Below, piece by piece: positions 26,672 through 35,561 of a stretch of 36,894 bases of DNA. The position numbers and the translations under genes are program-made. Each line of letters opens with the position of its first letter. Positions within the stretch are counted from its first letter, which is position 1. The notes under the pieces were generated by a model, which did no database searches, had not been told where the DNA came from, and saw nothing but the letters and a program-made list of their open reading frames with translations. This DNA comes from an uncultured Clostridia bacterium (lineage in GTDB: Bacteria; Bacillota; Clostridia; TANB77; CAG-508): positions 1-36,894 of the forward strand of contig CANPZF010000019.1 of assembly GCA_947589015.1 (NCBI GenBank), in the 5' to 3' direction.

Positions 26672-27460
26672 TTATTTTAATTTTTCATATAATTGATTTA
26701 TATATTTTTCTTCTTCTGTATTACAATAATACCAAAAGTTTTTATATCCCATTTGTACTAATTGTTTAATTTCATTATCTTCTAAAAAGATTTCTTTATT
26801 ATTAACTTCTTTTTGTTCTTTCTTGTATTTTTCCACTAATTTATTAACTTCTTCCCATTTACCATCCTGTAAAAAATGAGACATACTATTATTTAAATAA
26901 TCCTTATAAATATCATTTTCATATGTAATTTTATTAGCATCAATGTGAATATAATCTGCATCAAAATGACTTTTAATATATTCCATTAATTCACTATTTT
27001 TAGCTAATACATTGTCTATTTTTACTCCATCAGCCTTTAAATCTTCTAAAAATCGTGTAATTTTTTGAACATTTGTTATTTCACAATATTCAGACATAAT
27101 TATTTTACATTCTTTGTGTCTTCTTTTAATATAGTTAAAAAAGAAATTATTTGTAATAGTAATATAATCTATATTCAATTCTAATATTTTATCAAGTAGA
27201 TATAAAATATCTTTGCCCTTATTTGTGAATTCTTTATTTCCAAAACAAAAAACGTCAAACATAATATTAACTCTATATCCTTTTTCTTTAATATATAGAA
27301 TTAAGTCTTTTGCATTTTCTATATCACAATACAAATTTTTATTTATATTCATTGTAGGGATTTGTGATATATACATATTAAAAATAATATTTGAATCGTT
27401 TATATTAATAATTTTTTCTATAAATCTTTTGTTTGGTAATAAATCGATAAAATAATTCAT
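26672..27460 (-). CDS. U32-peptidase-like TIM-barrel protein, Cys-poor paralogue
   Basis: 262 residues with alternating strands and helices, no membrane segment. Two blocks align with its neighbour: ITITNNFFFNYIKRR then CKIIMSEYCEITNVQKITRF here against MTIANPKLLKILKEN then LKFSVSIISKVDSLEKVLEY there, and NEIKQLVQMGYKNFWYY against EDIHYYEELGFQKFKII. It is therefore a shortened paralogue of the U32-like protein upstream. It lacks the FNCPW/YCRFNC cysteines that may hold an Fe-S cluster, so it may be the non-cluster partner of a heterodimer (compare UbiU/UbiV), which is inference. It is the last gene of the operon, nine bases after its paralogue. Confidence 0.55.
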   Translation of the reverse strand: MNYFIDLLPNKRFIEKIININDSNIIFNMYISQIPTMNINKNLYCDIENAKDLILYIKEKGYRVNIMFDVFCFGNKEFTNKGKDILYLLDKILELNIDYITITNNFFFNYIKRRHKECKIIMSEYCEITNVQKITRFLEDLKADGVKIDNVLAKNSELMEYIKSHFDADYIHIDANKITYENDIYKDYLNNSMSHFLQDGKWEEVNKLVEKYKKEQKEVNNKEIFLEDNEIKQLVQMGYKNFWYYCNTEEEKYINQLYEKLK

Positions 27461-27469
27461 AATAAACTC

Positions 27470-28642
27470 CTATTCTTTAACAGTATCAATTATTTTTTCT
27501 TTTATTGAATCTAAATTATATATAACATTATTTGCATTATCATTATCAACTTGAACTGTAACATCTGCAATATTTTTACAATACATACAATCAGAACATT
27601 TTTTATTTCTACAATCAATTTTATTTTTCACAAAAAAATCTAGAAAATTTAATTTAGTAAGTTTTTCATTGTCAATATATGGTTTTAAGTCCCAATAATG
27701 TCTTAGGTTTTGTATTGTATTAACTTTCATATCATTTTGTGTTATTTGGGGAGTTTTTACACTCTCCTTTTCAAATGTGTCAAATGAGCATAATATATCA
27801 CTTAGATTCCCTTTATATTGTCTATTTACATAGGCTTCAACTGCATTTAATAACCAATTCGTTTCTTTTAATCTGTCTATAATTTTAAATTTTTGAAATC
27901 CTAATTCTTCGTAATAATGAATATCTTCTGGTCTTATCCACATTCCTCTTATAAGTTCATATGGATCCTGAGCTGATTTTTGTTTGCAATTAAATCTACA
28001 ATAACTGAAATACTTTAATGAGCCATTATAATTGTCTTGAGAATCATGACCTTCTAATTGAAAATGATATGTTGCCCAAGGACAATTAAATAAATAACCA
28101 TCATTTGCTAATAATTGAAAATTTACTGAACTATTTTTTATTATTCTCTTTAATTCATTAAAATTTCTATATATATTATAATCTAAAGTTATTTCTGTTG
28201 CCCCTACCTTTTCATATTCTAATACTTTTTCTAAACTATCTACTTTTGATATTATTGAAACACTAAATTTTAAATTTGGAAAATTTTCTTTTAATATTTT
28301 TAATAATTTAGGATTTGCAATAGTCATCATATCAATTTTGTATTCTTCTATTAGATTTTTTACTTGCTCTATAATTTCTTTTTGTTTTTTTTCTTCGATA
28401 TTTGCTGAACAAGGTGCATTAAATAAATAATTAAATTCTGCTCCAATTTCATGAGTAAGTTCTATCGCTTGCTTTAAATTATCATCACTATAATTTGCTA
28501 TATCGTATCTTGCTCTTCCGCCCCCAATAACATCTTGAAATCTTTTTCCATATACTGTTTTTACGGGGTACTTTCTATCTTTTACTGTTTTTAAAAATTC
28601 TAAATCTCCATTATATGGTAAGGATAAATACATAAAATTCAC
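27470..28642 (-). CDS. U32-peptidase-like protein with cysteine clusters
   Basis: 390 residues. The N-terminal half follows the U32 (YegQ/RlhA/UbiU) TIM-barrel pattern: FNYLFNAPCSANIEEKK near residue 70, MMTIANPKLLKILKENFP near 105, FSVSIISKVDSLEKV near 127, ATEITLDYNIYRNFNELK near 148. Then come LFNCPW, YCRFNC and GMWIRPEDIHYYEELG. A second Cys set, DCRNKKCSDCMYC, lies near residue 360. Well-studied U32 proteins are Fe-S enzymes that hydroxylate RNA bases or quinones using prephenate; the 'peptidase' name is historical for most. The target here is unknown. It sits in an operon with a paralogue, a PfkB-type kinase and a HAD phosphatase (gaps 9, 21 and 51 bases). Confidence 0.6.
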   Translation of the reverse strand: MNFMYLSLPYNGDLEFLKTVKDRKYPVKTVYGKRFQDVIGGGRARYDIANYSDDNLKQAIELTHEIGAEFNYLFNAPCSANIEEKKQKEIIEQVKNLIEEYKIDMMTIANPKLLKILKENFPNLKFSVSIISKVDSLEKVLEYEKVGATEITLDYNIYRNFNELKRIIKNSSVNFQLLANDGYLFNCPWATYHFQLEGHDSQDNYNGSLKYFSYCRFNCKQKSAQDPYELIRGMWIRPEDIHYYEELGFQKFKIIDRLKETNWLLNAVEAYVNRQYKGNLSDILCSFDTFEKESVKTPQITQNDMKVNTIQNLRHYWDLKPYIDNEKLTKLNFLDFFVKNKIDCRNKKCSDCMYCKNIADVTVQVDNDNANNVIYNLDSIKEKIIDTVKE

Positions 28643-28663
28643 TCCCTATTTTATATAGTATTA

Positions 28664-29671
28664 TTAATCAACAAGGTCTATACCTTTGTTCTCTTTTGTT
28701 TCTTCTATTTGTCTTAACATATAACTTAATAGGTCTTCTTGTTTGCCCCTTGCCCCATCTATTTGAACTACTTTTCGCGATAAAGCATTTGCTACTTTAA
28801 AAGCATTGTCAAAATATTGTTTATCTAATTCTTCATTGTTTATTAAATTTCTCTTATATGCCATTAACAACATTGCATGAAAAGCATCACCAGCTCCAGT
28901 TGAATCGACTATTGGTACTACTTTTTCAGGAACTTTAGTTATTTCTTTTATTTGGTCATCTTCTTTATAGAAAAAATGTGCACCTTTACTTCCATTAGTT
29001 AATGTAAATATTTGTAAATTAAGTTTATCATATAATTCTTGAGCACTAGATATACCTAATTTTTCACATACAAATTTAAACGTATTTTCATTACATTGTA
29101 ACAAATCTATATTTTTTAAGTATTTCCACATATCTTCTTTTGTAATATTTTTAAAAATATGAGGATTTGTTATATCCAAAGATACTATACTGTTTTTAGC
29201 TTTTTTCCTTACATTTTCAATAAACTCTTGTGTTACTTTTTCAAAATTGCTTACAATTAGTATTATATTTCTACCTTCAAATTGCTCTGGAAGTGTTGTA
29301 CATAATTTATCTGACCACTCAATTGAGCTTTTGCCTGTTATAGGAGATTCTCTCCCTATAGGTATTTCTTCATTTCCTCCATTTAAAACTTCTTCTGGCT
29401 TATATATATAAAATACATTAGTTGGCTTTGAGACAAACTGTATATTATCTGTATTTGCAAACGAACTTCTTAATGAATTTATTGCTTTAATTGCGTTCAT
29501 ATCTGTTCCTACTCCACCTACTGCATATGTTTCTTCACCAAATACAGATAAGTTGTATAATGTATTAAAAGCAGATACTCCTCCTACTTCATTTATAATG
29601 TTATACTGATTATAAGTTACATCTAATGCTAATTCTCCAAATGCTATAAAACAATATTTTTCTGTTTCCAT
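28664..29671 (-). CDS. PfkB-family sugar/nucleoside kinase
   Basis: 335 residues. The N-terminal substrate region is FGELALDVTYNQYNIINEVG, with the Gly-rich GGVSAFNTLYNLSVFG near residue 30 and YAVGGVGTD near 50. The C-terminal active-site block is VDSTGAGDAFHAMLLMAYKR near residue 257, with the catalytic Asp and anion hole. PfkB enzymes phosphorylate ribose, fructose, adenosine or similar ligands from ATP. The substrate pocket does not match one I can name. It lies between the HAD phosphatase and the two U32-like genes, which suggests one pathway acting on a small phosphorylated metabolite. Confidence 0.82.
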   Translation of the reverse strand: METEKYCFIAFGELALDVTYNQYNIINEVGGVSAFNTLYNLSVFGEETYAVGGVGTDMNAIKAINSLRSSFANTDNIQFVSKPTNVFYIYKPEEVLNGGNEEIPIGRESPITGKSSIEWSDKLCTTLPEQFEGRNIILIVSNFEKVTQEFIENVRKKAKNSIVSLDITNPHIFKNITKEDMWKYLKNIDLLQCNENTFKFVCEKLGISSAQELYDKLNLQIFTLTNGSKGAHFFYKEDDQIKEITKVPEKVVPIVDSTGAGDAFHAMLLMAYKRNLINNEELDKQYFDNAFKVANALSRKVVQIDGARGKQEDLLSYMLRQIEETKENKGIDLVD

Positions 29672-29722
29672 CTTAATTAGATTATGTTAGTATTTACTAA
29701 CATATCCCCTTTCTTTAAAAGA

Positions 29723-30385
29723 TTATTCTTTAAATTTTACTATTTCTAATAATTTTTCAAATTTATCTATTGTATAAGTTGGATTTGCTTTTTCTAAATT
29801 TTCTGGTTTATCATATCCATATGTAACAGCTATTGTATCAATTTCTGCATTTTTTCCTGTCATAATATCTGATTTGCTATCACCAATAATTACTGCATCT
29901 TCTTTTGATACATTTAATTTGTCCATAATATAATTTACTATTTCTGGATCAGGCTTATGTTTAAAATTACTTTCTTCAGTTCCTAAAACATAATTAAATC
30001 CTTCTAAATTAAAATGTGATACCATTTTGTCTAATATTCTTTTAGGTTTACTTGAAGCTACAGCCATATAAAATCCTTGATTTTTAAAATTATCTATTGT
30101 ATTTTTTACATTTTCAAAAAGAACAGTTGCATCTACAAAATGTCCTTCATCAATGTAATATTTCTTGTAATACTTTTCATATTCTCCAGATAAAAATTTT
30201 TTATCTTCTGGCAAAACAGCTTCAAACATGGCTCCTAATGGCATTCCTGCCAACTTTTGAAATTCCTCCTTTGTTATTTCAAAACCTGCATTTTCTTTTA
30301 ATGTGTGATTAAAAGATAAATATACATCCTTTTCACTATCCCATACCGTACCATCTACATCAAATATAAGTAATTTTTTTTCCAT
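29723..30385 (-). CDS. HAD-family phosphatase (Gph/phosphoglycolate phosphatase-like)
   Basis: 220 residues. Motif I FDVDGTVWDS is near residue 8, motif II (MAVASSKPKRIL) near 113, a motif III Lys in FKHKPDPEIV near 145, and motif IV AVIIGDSKSDIMTGKNAEID near 168. A C1 helical cap lies between motifs I and II. It is probably a cytoplasmic phosphatase of small sugars or nucleotides. It is the first gene of the four-gene operon and has GGGGG upstream of its ATG. A kinase and a phosphatase in one operon suggests either a two-step conversion or removal of a damaged phosphometabolite. Confidence 0.83.
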   Translation of the reverse strand: MEKKLLIFDVDGTVWDSEKDVYLSFNHTLKENAGFEITKEEFQKLAGMPLGAMFEAVLPEDKKFLSGEYEKYYKKYYIDEGHFVDATVLFENVKNTIDNFKNQGFYMAVASSKPKRILDKMVSHFNLEGFNYVLGTEESNFKHKPDPEIVNYIMDKLNVSKEDAVIIGDSKSDIMTGKNAEIDTIAVTYGYDKPENLEKANPTYTIDKFEKLLEIVKFKE

Positions 30386-30412
30386 AAAGCAAACCCCCTT
30401 ATTTTTTTTATT

Positions 30413-30441
30413 ATTTTATAACATTTTATAAATTTTGTAAA
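30413..30441 (-). promoter_or_regulatory. promoter of the HAD/PfkB/U32-like operon
   Basis: Minus strand: TTTACA (30436-30441), 17 bases, TAAAAT (30413-30418). The -35 coincides with the outer edge of the large inverted-repeat element, so the element may supply it. Confidence 0.6.
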
Positions 30442-30964
30442 TATTAATTAATTTTTTTAGGTTCAGTATTCTTTATAACTTTGGCAGATCTCACTTTTTA
30501 TTCTGCAATAAGGTACTAGGTAGTAGATATATTAGTTGATAAATCAACTTGTTCATTACATTCAAAAAGAAATTCTAATATACAAAATTGCGCCTCTTTC
30601 ACTCAGGCCAAAAGGATTATTAATATATTCTTTTGAATGAAACGACGAATGCGCCGTGGAATGACTGTAGAAATTCTAAATAAAATCAATTAGGGAATCT
30701 CGCCTCACGAGGGCGCTGATTGATTTTATCAAGAATTTCTAAGTCATGTATCAAGCTGAGCCGTGTAAAGAAAAAGAATATATTAATAATCATTTTTCCG
30801 TGAACATCCCTCAATTTTGTATATAAGAATTTCTATTTTTCATTTCAATCAAGCGTTGATTTATCAACTAATATATCTACTACCTGGTACCTTATTGCAG
30901 AATAAAAAGTGAGATTTGCCAAAATATAAGGAATACCAAACCTTAAAAAATTAATTTTTACTTT
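30442..30964. mobile_element. large inverted-repeat element with structured core
   Basis: Outer arms of about 150 bases each (30442 to about 30590 and 30812-30964) are imperfect inverted repeats; matching pieces include TTGGCAGATCTCAC / GTGAGATTTGCCAA and GTTGATAAATCAAC on both sides. The core (30590-30812) has nested stems: GATTATTAATATATTC (30615-30630) with 30776-30791, ATGACT (30661-30666) with 30742-30747, ATAAAATCAAT (30680-30690) with 30719-30729, and an apical CGCC/GGGCG hairpin (30701-30715). It has G/C-rich patches unlike the surrounding DNA. No protein is encoded. It ends inside the last codons and stop of the MMPL gene. Confidence 0.75.
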
Positions 30965-33900
30965 TTTCTTTCTTAATTATAATTTTATCACCAAAAGCAA
31001 GAACTGCTGGCAATAATACTAAAATTAAAACTGTTGAACATAAAGTTCCTTCAGATATTGTTTTACATATTTTTGCTGCAATAGCTGATGCAAAGTTTGC
31101 AATGATTAATGTTACTATAACAAGTATAGAGCTTGACGTTAATATTGTGTGTATTGATTTATTATATGAATCAATTATTGCATCTTTTATACTTTCATTT
31201 TTTCTATGTTCAAGATAATATGACGTATAAAGAATAGCATAATCTATTGTTGCTCCCATCAATATACTTTGAACAATTAATAAAGCTATAAAATAAACAT
31301 TTTCTCCTGTAAATGATAATATTCCCATTGTTAAATAAACAGCACATTGTATTGTAAGTACTAATATAGTAGGTATAATTAATGACTTAAATGTAATAGC
31401 TACTACTATAAATATAACTACCATAGTTATAATAGTTATTAAATTTAACTCATCGTCAAAAGTTTGGCTCATTTCACAAGCCATTGGAGAATCACCTATT
31501 ATATAAAAATCTTCTAATTTTTCTCCTAAAATATCTTTTACATTCTGTACAAATTCAAAAGTTTCAGATGTTTCTGGATCAAATGTTGTATTTAGCACTA
31601 CCCTTGAATAATTTTTACCTATTAGTAATTCTTTCGCATCTGCTATTGTTGTTTTAGCTTCAATTATATTATTTCTCATATCCTCTTCTATAAAGTCTGT
31701 AAATCGTTCATCTTGTAAAATATTTTCATTTAAAAATCTAACAAATTCTTCTACTGTCATTTCCCATGAATCATTATATTGCTTGTTACTTCCATAATAA
31801 GTATAAAGAATTTCTACTGTATTTTTCTCTATACCAGTTGTTAAATTACTAATAATAGCAAAAATTTCATCTGAAGTATATTTTACGTTATTTAAGCTGT
31901 TGTTCATAATACCATTAACTGTATTTAGTTTTGATATTTGTTTGTCATCAAAATTGCTTGCATATTCTGGATTAGTAATTACATCATTAAGTAAGAAATT
32001 AACAAAATGTTTCAATGATATAGTTAGATTTGTATTTATATATTTAGAACTATATAAACCATAAAGTAAATTTAAATTTTCTTTATTTATTCCCAATAAT
32101 GAAGATAATTCATTACTATTATATTTTTTATTATTTATTACTCCATTCATCACTGATTGAACTAAGTTTAAATTTTTAATAGTACTATTTGATATACTAT
32201 TGGCAAGTGTAGCATCACCTTTATGTGCAAGTACAAAATTTACAAATTGTTGTGGTGTTAATTGTGTATTATTTTGACTTGAAACATACAAAGTATATAT
32301 TTTTTTAACATTATTACTATCTATTCCTATAGTTTGTGAAAGTTCTGTATAATTATATTTTGTATTGTTTATGCTACTTGTCATAATAGTAGAAAGCAAT
32401 TTTAACTGTTTGATTGTAGCTTCATCTATATTATTTTTAATATTTTCATTACTACTATTATTTAGTATTAAACTAACAAATTCATTTGGACTTGCTGTCC
32501 AATTACTTGTATTTCCTGTGCTGTAATCAATCATATTGTATAGTTGATACATTTGATTGATATTAATTTTTAACATTTCTGACATTTCAGAAGCAGTATA
32601 TTTAGTTGGGTTATTAAGTAAATCTGGGTTTGTTATTATGCTTTCCAAACCACTAGTGTCCATATTATCCAAATAATGTGTGTTTTCTTTAATATTATTT
32701 ATGTTGTTTACAAATTCAAGCATTGTATATTTACTTTCATTTTTTTCTTTATTATATTTTAAAAGTAAAATTTGATTAATATTTGCTTCTTGTATTCCAA
32801 ACAAGTTAGATAATTCTTTACTGTTCATTTGTTTAGTAATTGTATTTAAATTACTATATGTTGCTAATAATTTTATATTTGAAATTGTTGTGTTATCAAA
32901 ACTATTTGCATAACTGCTATTGTTTAATACATTATTTAATACAAAATTTGAAAATTCTGAAATTGTAATTTTTACATCTACGTCATTTACTAAAATATAA
33001 TATTTATATAATTCATTCATTGTATTATTGTCAATTCCAAATAATTCAGCCATCTGATTAGCTGTCATTTTCTTTTGTATTGTTTGCTTGTTTGTAAATT
33101 TTGATAAAGTATTTAATTTACTTCTACTTTCTTTATCAATTTTTACAGCATATTTTTCATTTGTTAAAACATCTTTATTCATAAAATTAATAAATTCATT
33201 TATGCTAATTTGTGTTTTGTTATTTTTAGAAAGATAATATGTAAGAATATCATCTATTTTACTTTTGTCAATTTCTAATATGTTTGCTATATCACTTGAT
33301 GTTCTTTTCTGATTAATTGAAGGTTCTGTAATAAAGTTTTTTAGTCTTGTTATGTTATTTTTTACTTCATTATCTATTTTTTCATTGGTTTTTTGGTTGT
33401 TATATGCTTCTTCTTCGATAAAGTTTATAAATTCATTAAATGTCATTGTATTATCTCTATTTGGATTATAATAATCATAATACAATATCTTTAGTAGATA
33501 ATCTTCTACATTTACATCTGAACCCAATTCATTTAATTTATTATTTAATTTATCATAAGTTAGTTTCTCATTAATTGTATTTCCATAGGCTAACACTTCA
33601 TCTATTTTTTCGTTATTTTCAATGCTGTTCAATAATTGAGAGATTTTTTCTTCATCTTCATTTTTATATATAATAGCCATTTGATTATTTTCTGCAAATA
33701 TATCTGATATTTCATCTGATTGTGTTTCTGTATAATCAATTCCTAGATTTCCTTTTAGCATAAAGCTTGCAATAAATACTATAAGAAATAATGGAACTGC
33801 AATAAACCTAATTTTATAGCTAAATCTCCCCAATTTATCTAATCTAATTTGTGGACTTCTTTTCTTTGTTTTTACAATCCATTTATCAAACATTAATATT

Positions 33901-34811
33901 AAAGCTGGCAATACAAAGAAAATACAAATTAAACTAAATAATACACCTTTTGCTAAAACAAAACCTAAGTCTTTTCCTATTTTAAAGCTCATAAATACTA
34001 ATGCTAAAAGACCTACTATTGTTGTGACAGAACTACTTGATATAGATTGAAAAGCTTTATATAAAGCTGTTTTCATTGCTTTCACTTTGTCTTTTTCAGT
34101 TTCCTTTTCTTGATTATATCTATTCATTAGCATAATTGAATAATCCATTGATAATGCTAATTGCAATATTGCTGCTATTGAATTTGTAATATGAGATACA
34201 TTTTCAAATATTATATTTGTTCCTTTATTTAAAACTACTGCCATTAATATTGATATTAAAAATAAAAAGGGTTCTGCATATGATTCACACATTATAAGTA
34301 AAATAACTAAGGCACATGCAACTGCAAGTACGACAATCCAAATTGATAATACTGTTTTATTGGTTTGTGATACATCTCCACTTGTATAAATTGTATAGTT
34401 TTTATATTTTTCTATTATTTGATTGTATACATTAGTTGCTATTTGTGAATCAGACTTATCATCTACTGTAATAACATATAAAGTATAATTTTCCTTGTTA
34501 TAATTCTCTGTATTGTCATAATCTACACTTTCTATCCCTTCCATTCCTTCTAAATCACTTTTTATTTGTAATTTTTCTTCATCTACTAAGTTTTCAAACA
34601 TTAAGTTTAAAGTGCTTGTTTCGGTTTCTGAAAATTCTTCTTCCATAATATTCATTCCAATTCTTGTCTCTGAAGTATCTGGTAAATATTTTGCAATATC
34701 ATGATTGATTTTTACTTTTGATGATAATATCGCTGAAATTATTGTAAGAATAATAAATAAAATTAAAATAAAATGTCTTTTGTTTATTATAAAATCTGTG
34801 ATTTTTTTCAA
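30951..34811 (-). CDS. MMPL/RND-family exporter with tandem-repeat extracellular loop
   Basis: 1286 residues, much longer than the usual 700-1000. TM1 is near residue 14, then the first outside loop, TM2-6 at about 155-315 (with SMDYSIMLMNRY), TM7 near 335-355, a very long outside loop, and TM8-12 in the last 170 residues (with GATIDYAILYTSYYLEHR). The loop from about 455 to 1065 holds seven full copies and one partial copy of a roughly 80-residue helical repeat: EFxNFxxNxVL ... L ... (T/N)xxELSxLxGIxxxxxxxxYxLY. Such pumps use proton force to move lipids, surfactants or antimicrobials. The start is TTG (34809-34811) with AAAGGAAAG upstream. The divergent TetR gene and a shared palindrome suggest ligand-controlled expression. 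Confidence 0.87.
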   Translation of the reverse strand: MKKITDFIINKRHFILILFIILTIISAILSSKVKINHDIAKYLPDTSETRIGMNIMEEEFSETETSTLNLMFENLVDEEKLQIKSDLEGMEGIESVDYDNTENYNKENYTLYVITVDDKSDSQIATNVYNQIIEKYKNYTIYTSGDVSQTNKTVLSIWIVVLAVACALVILLIMCESYAEPFLFLISILMAVVLNKGTNIIFENVSHITNSIAAILQLALSMDYSIMLMNRYNQEKETEKDKVKAMKTALYKAFQSISSSSVTTIVGLLALVFMSFKIGKDLGFVLAKGVLFSLICIFFVLPALILMFDKWIVKTKKRSPQIRLDKLGRFSYKIRFIAVPLFLIVFIASFMLKGNLGIDYTETQSDEISDIFAENNQMAIIYKNEDEEKISQLLNSIENNEKIDEVLAYGNTINEKLTYDKLNNKLNELGSDVNVEDYLLKILYYDYYNPNRDNTMTFNEFINFIEEEAYNNQKTNEKIDNEVKNNITRLKNFITEPSINQKRTSSDIANILEIDKSKIDDILTYYLSKNNKTQISINEFINFMNKDVLTNEKYAVKIDKESRSKLNTLSKFTNKQTIQKKMTANQMAELFGIDNNTMNELYKYYILVNDVDVKITISEFSNFVLNNVLNNSSYANSFDNTTISNIKLLATYSNLNTITKQMNSKELSNLFGIQEANINQILLLKYNKEKNESKYTMLEFVNNINNIKENTHYLDNMDTSGLESIITNPDLLNNPTKYTASEMSEMLKININQMYQLYNMIDYSTGNTSNWTASPNEFVSLILNNSSNENIKNNIDEATIKQLKLLSTIMTSSINNTKYNYTELSQTIGIDSNNVKKIYTLYVSSQNNTQLTPQQFVNFVLAHKGDATLANSISNSTIKNLNLVQSVMNGVINNKKYNSNELSSLLGINKENLNLLYGLYSSKYINTNLTISLKHFVNFLLNDVITNPEYASNFDDKQISKLNTVNGIMNNSLNNVKYTSDEIFAIISNLTTGIEKNTVEILYTYYGSNKQYNDSWEMTVEEFVRFLNENILQDERFTDFIEEDMRNNIIEAKTTIADAKELLIGKNYSRVVLNTTFDPETSETFEFVQNVKDILGEKLEDFYIIGDSPMACEMSQTFDDELNLITIITMVVIFIVVAITFKSLIIPTILVLTIQCAVYLTMGILSFTGENVYFIALLIVQSILMGATIDYAILYTSYYLEHRKNESIKDAIIDSYNKSIHTILTSSSILVIVTLIIANFASAIAAKICKTISEGTLCSTVLILVLLPAVLAFGDKIIIKKEKSKN

Positions 34812-34886
34812 ATTAAATCTTTCCTTTCTTTTTAGTCTGCATTATATTATACTCTCATTATTTTTTTTAGGAAGTATAAATTTAGT

Positions 34887-34912
34887 AAAAGTGTCTAAAT
34901 TTAGACACTTTT
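34887..34912. promoter_or_regulatory. perfect 26-bp palindrome, likely TetR operator
   Basis: AAAAGTGTCTAAA followed directly by its exact reverse complement TTTAGACACTTTT. It lies in the 175-base gap between the divergent exporter and regulator, upstream of a TATAAT with an extended TG (about 34945-34955) for the regulator and of TATAAT on the minus strand (about 34845-34855) for the exporter. One repressor dimer could control both. Confidence 0.8.
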
Positions 34913-34986
34913 TTAAAAAATGTATTTTTATTTTCACATACCTATGCTATAATGTTTACATTATTAAGTTAAGAAGGGGCTAGATT

Positions 34987-35538
34987 ATGAAAGTACAATG
35001 TATAAATTCATCTTCTATAAAAACTAGAAATTTAATAAAAAAAACTTTTGCAGAATTAATTAATGAAAAAAAACAATTAGACAAAATTACTGTCACAGAA
35101 TTAGTAAAAAAAGCTCAATTAACCAGAAGTACATTTTATACACATTATGATAATATATATGAAGTCGCTCATGACTATCAATTACAAACTATAGAGCTTT
35201 TATGTAGTGAAGATTTAACATTATATTCAAAGCAAGATATTTTAGATTATTTTGACAATATTTTTCAATGTCTAAAAGACAATGAAAAAACTTATAAATT
35301 ACTGTTATCTGCTGATGAATCTCTTTTGTTTTTAGAAAAATTAAAAAAAATTGCTAGTCAAAAAATTTATGATGCTCTAAAAAATTGCTATACAGATAAA
35401 TACCTCGAACTTAATATTTCATTTCTCATGAATGGAATATTGATGGAACTTTTAAAATATTTTAGAAATGAAAGTAATTATTCTTTGGATGAATTGTTAT
35501 TAAATATAAAAAACTGGTTTGAGAAAATATTTGATTAA
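34987..35538 (+). CDS. TetR/AcrR-family regulator
   Basis: 183 residues. The N-terminal helix-turn-helix domain (about 10-55) has KITVTELVKKAQLTRSTFYT followed by HYDN, the TetR recognition-helix pattern. The rest is a helical ligand-binding and dimer domain ending in FRNESNYSLDELLLNIKNWF. It is divergent from the MMPL exporter and most likely represses it from the palindrome at 34887-34912. The inducing ligand is unknown. The 3' end of the gene itself forms the left arm of its terminator. Confidence 0.88.
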   Translation: MKVQCINSSSIKTRNLIKKTFAELINEKKQLDKITVTELVKKAQLTRSTFYTHYDNIYEVAHDYQLQTIELLCSEDLTLYSKQDILDYFDNIFQCLKDNEKTYKLLLSADESLLFLEKLKKIASQKIYDALKNCYTDKYLELNISFLMNGILMELLKYFRNESNYSLDELLLNIKNWFEKIFD

Positions 35539-35556
35539 TCTCAAACCAGTTTTTTT
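35508..35556. terminator. bidirectional terminator between TetR gene and bsh
   Basis: AAAAAACTGGTTTGAGA (35508-35524) pairs with TCTCAAACCAGTTTTTT (35539-35555), a near-perfect 17-bp stem with a T-run on either strand. It serves the convergent regulator and bile salt hydrolase genes. Confidence 0.85.
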
Positions 35557-35561
35557 ACTTG

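Noticed and set aside
30751..30810. GAGCCGTGT in the large element as group II intron domain V
   Set aside because: The opening bases resemble domain V, but the required GTACGGTTC-type partner and bulge at the right distance are absent and no intron-encoded protein is present.
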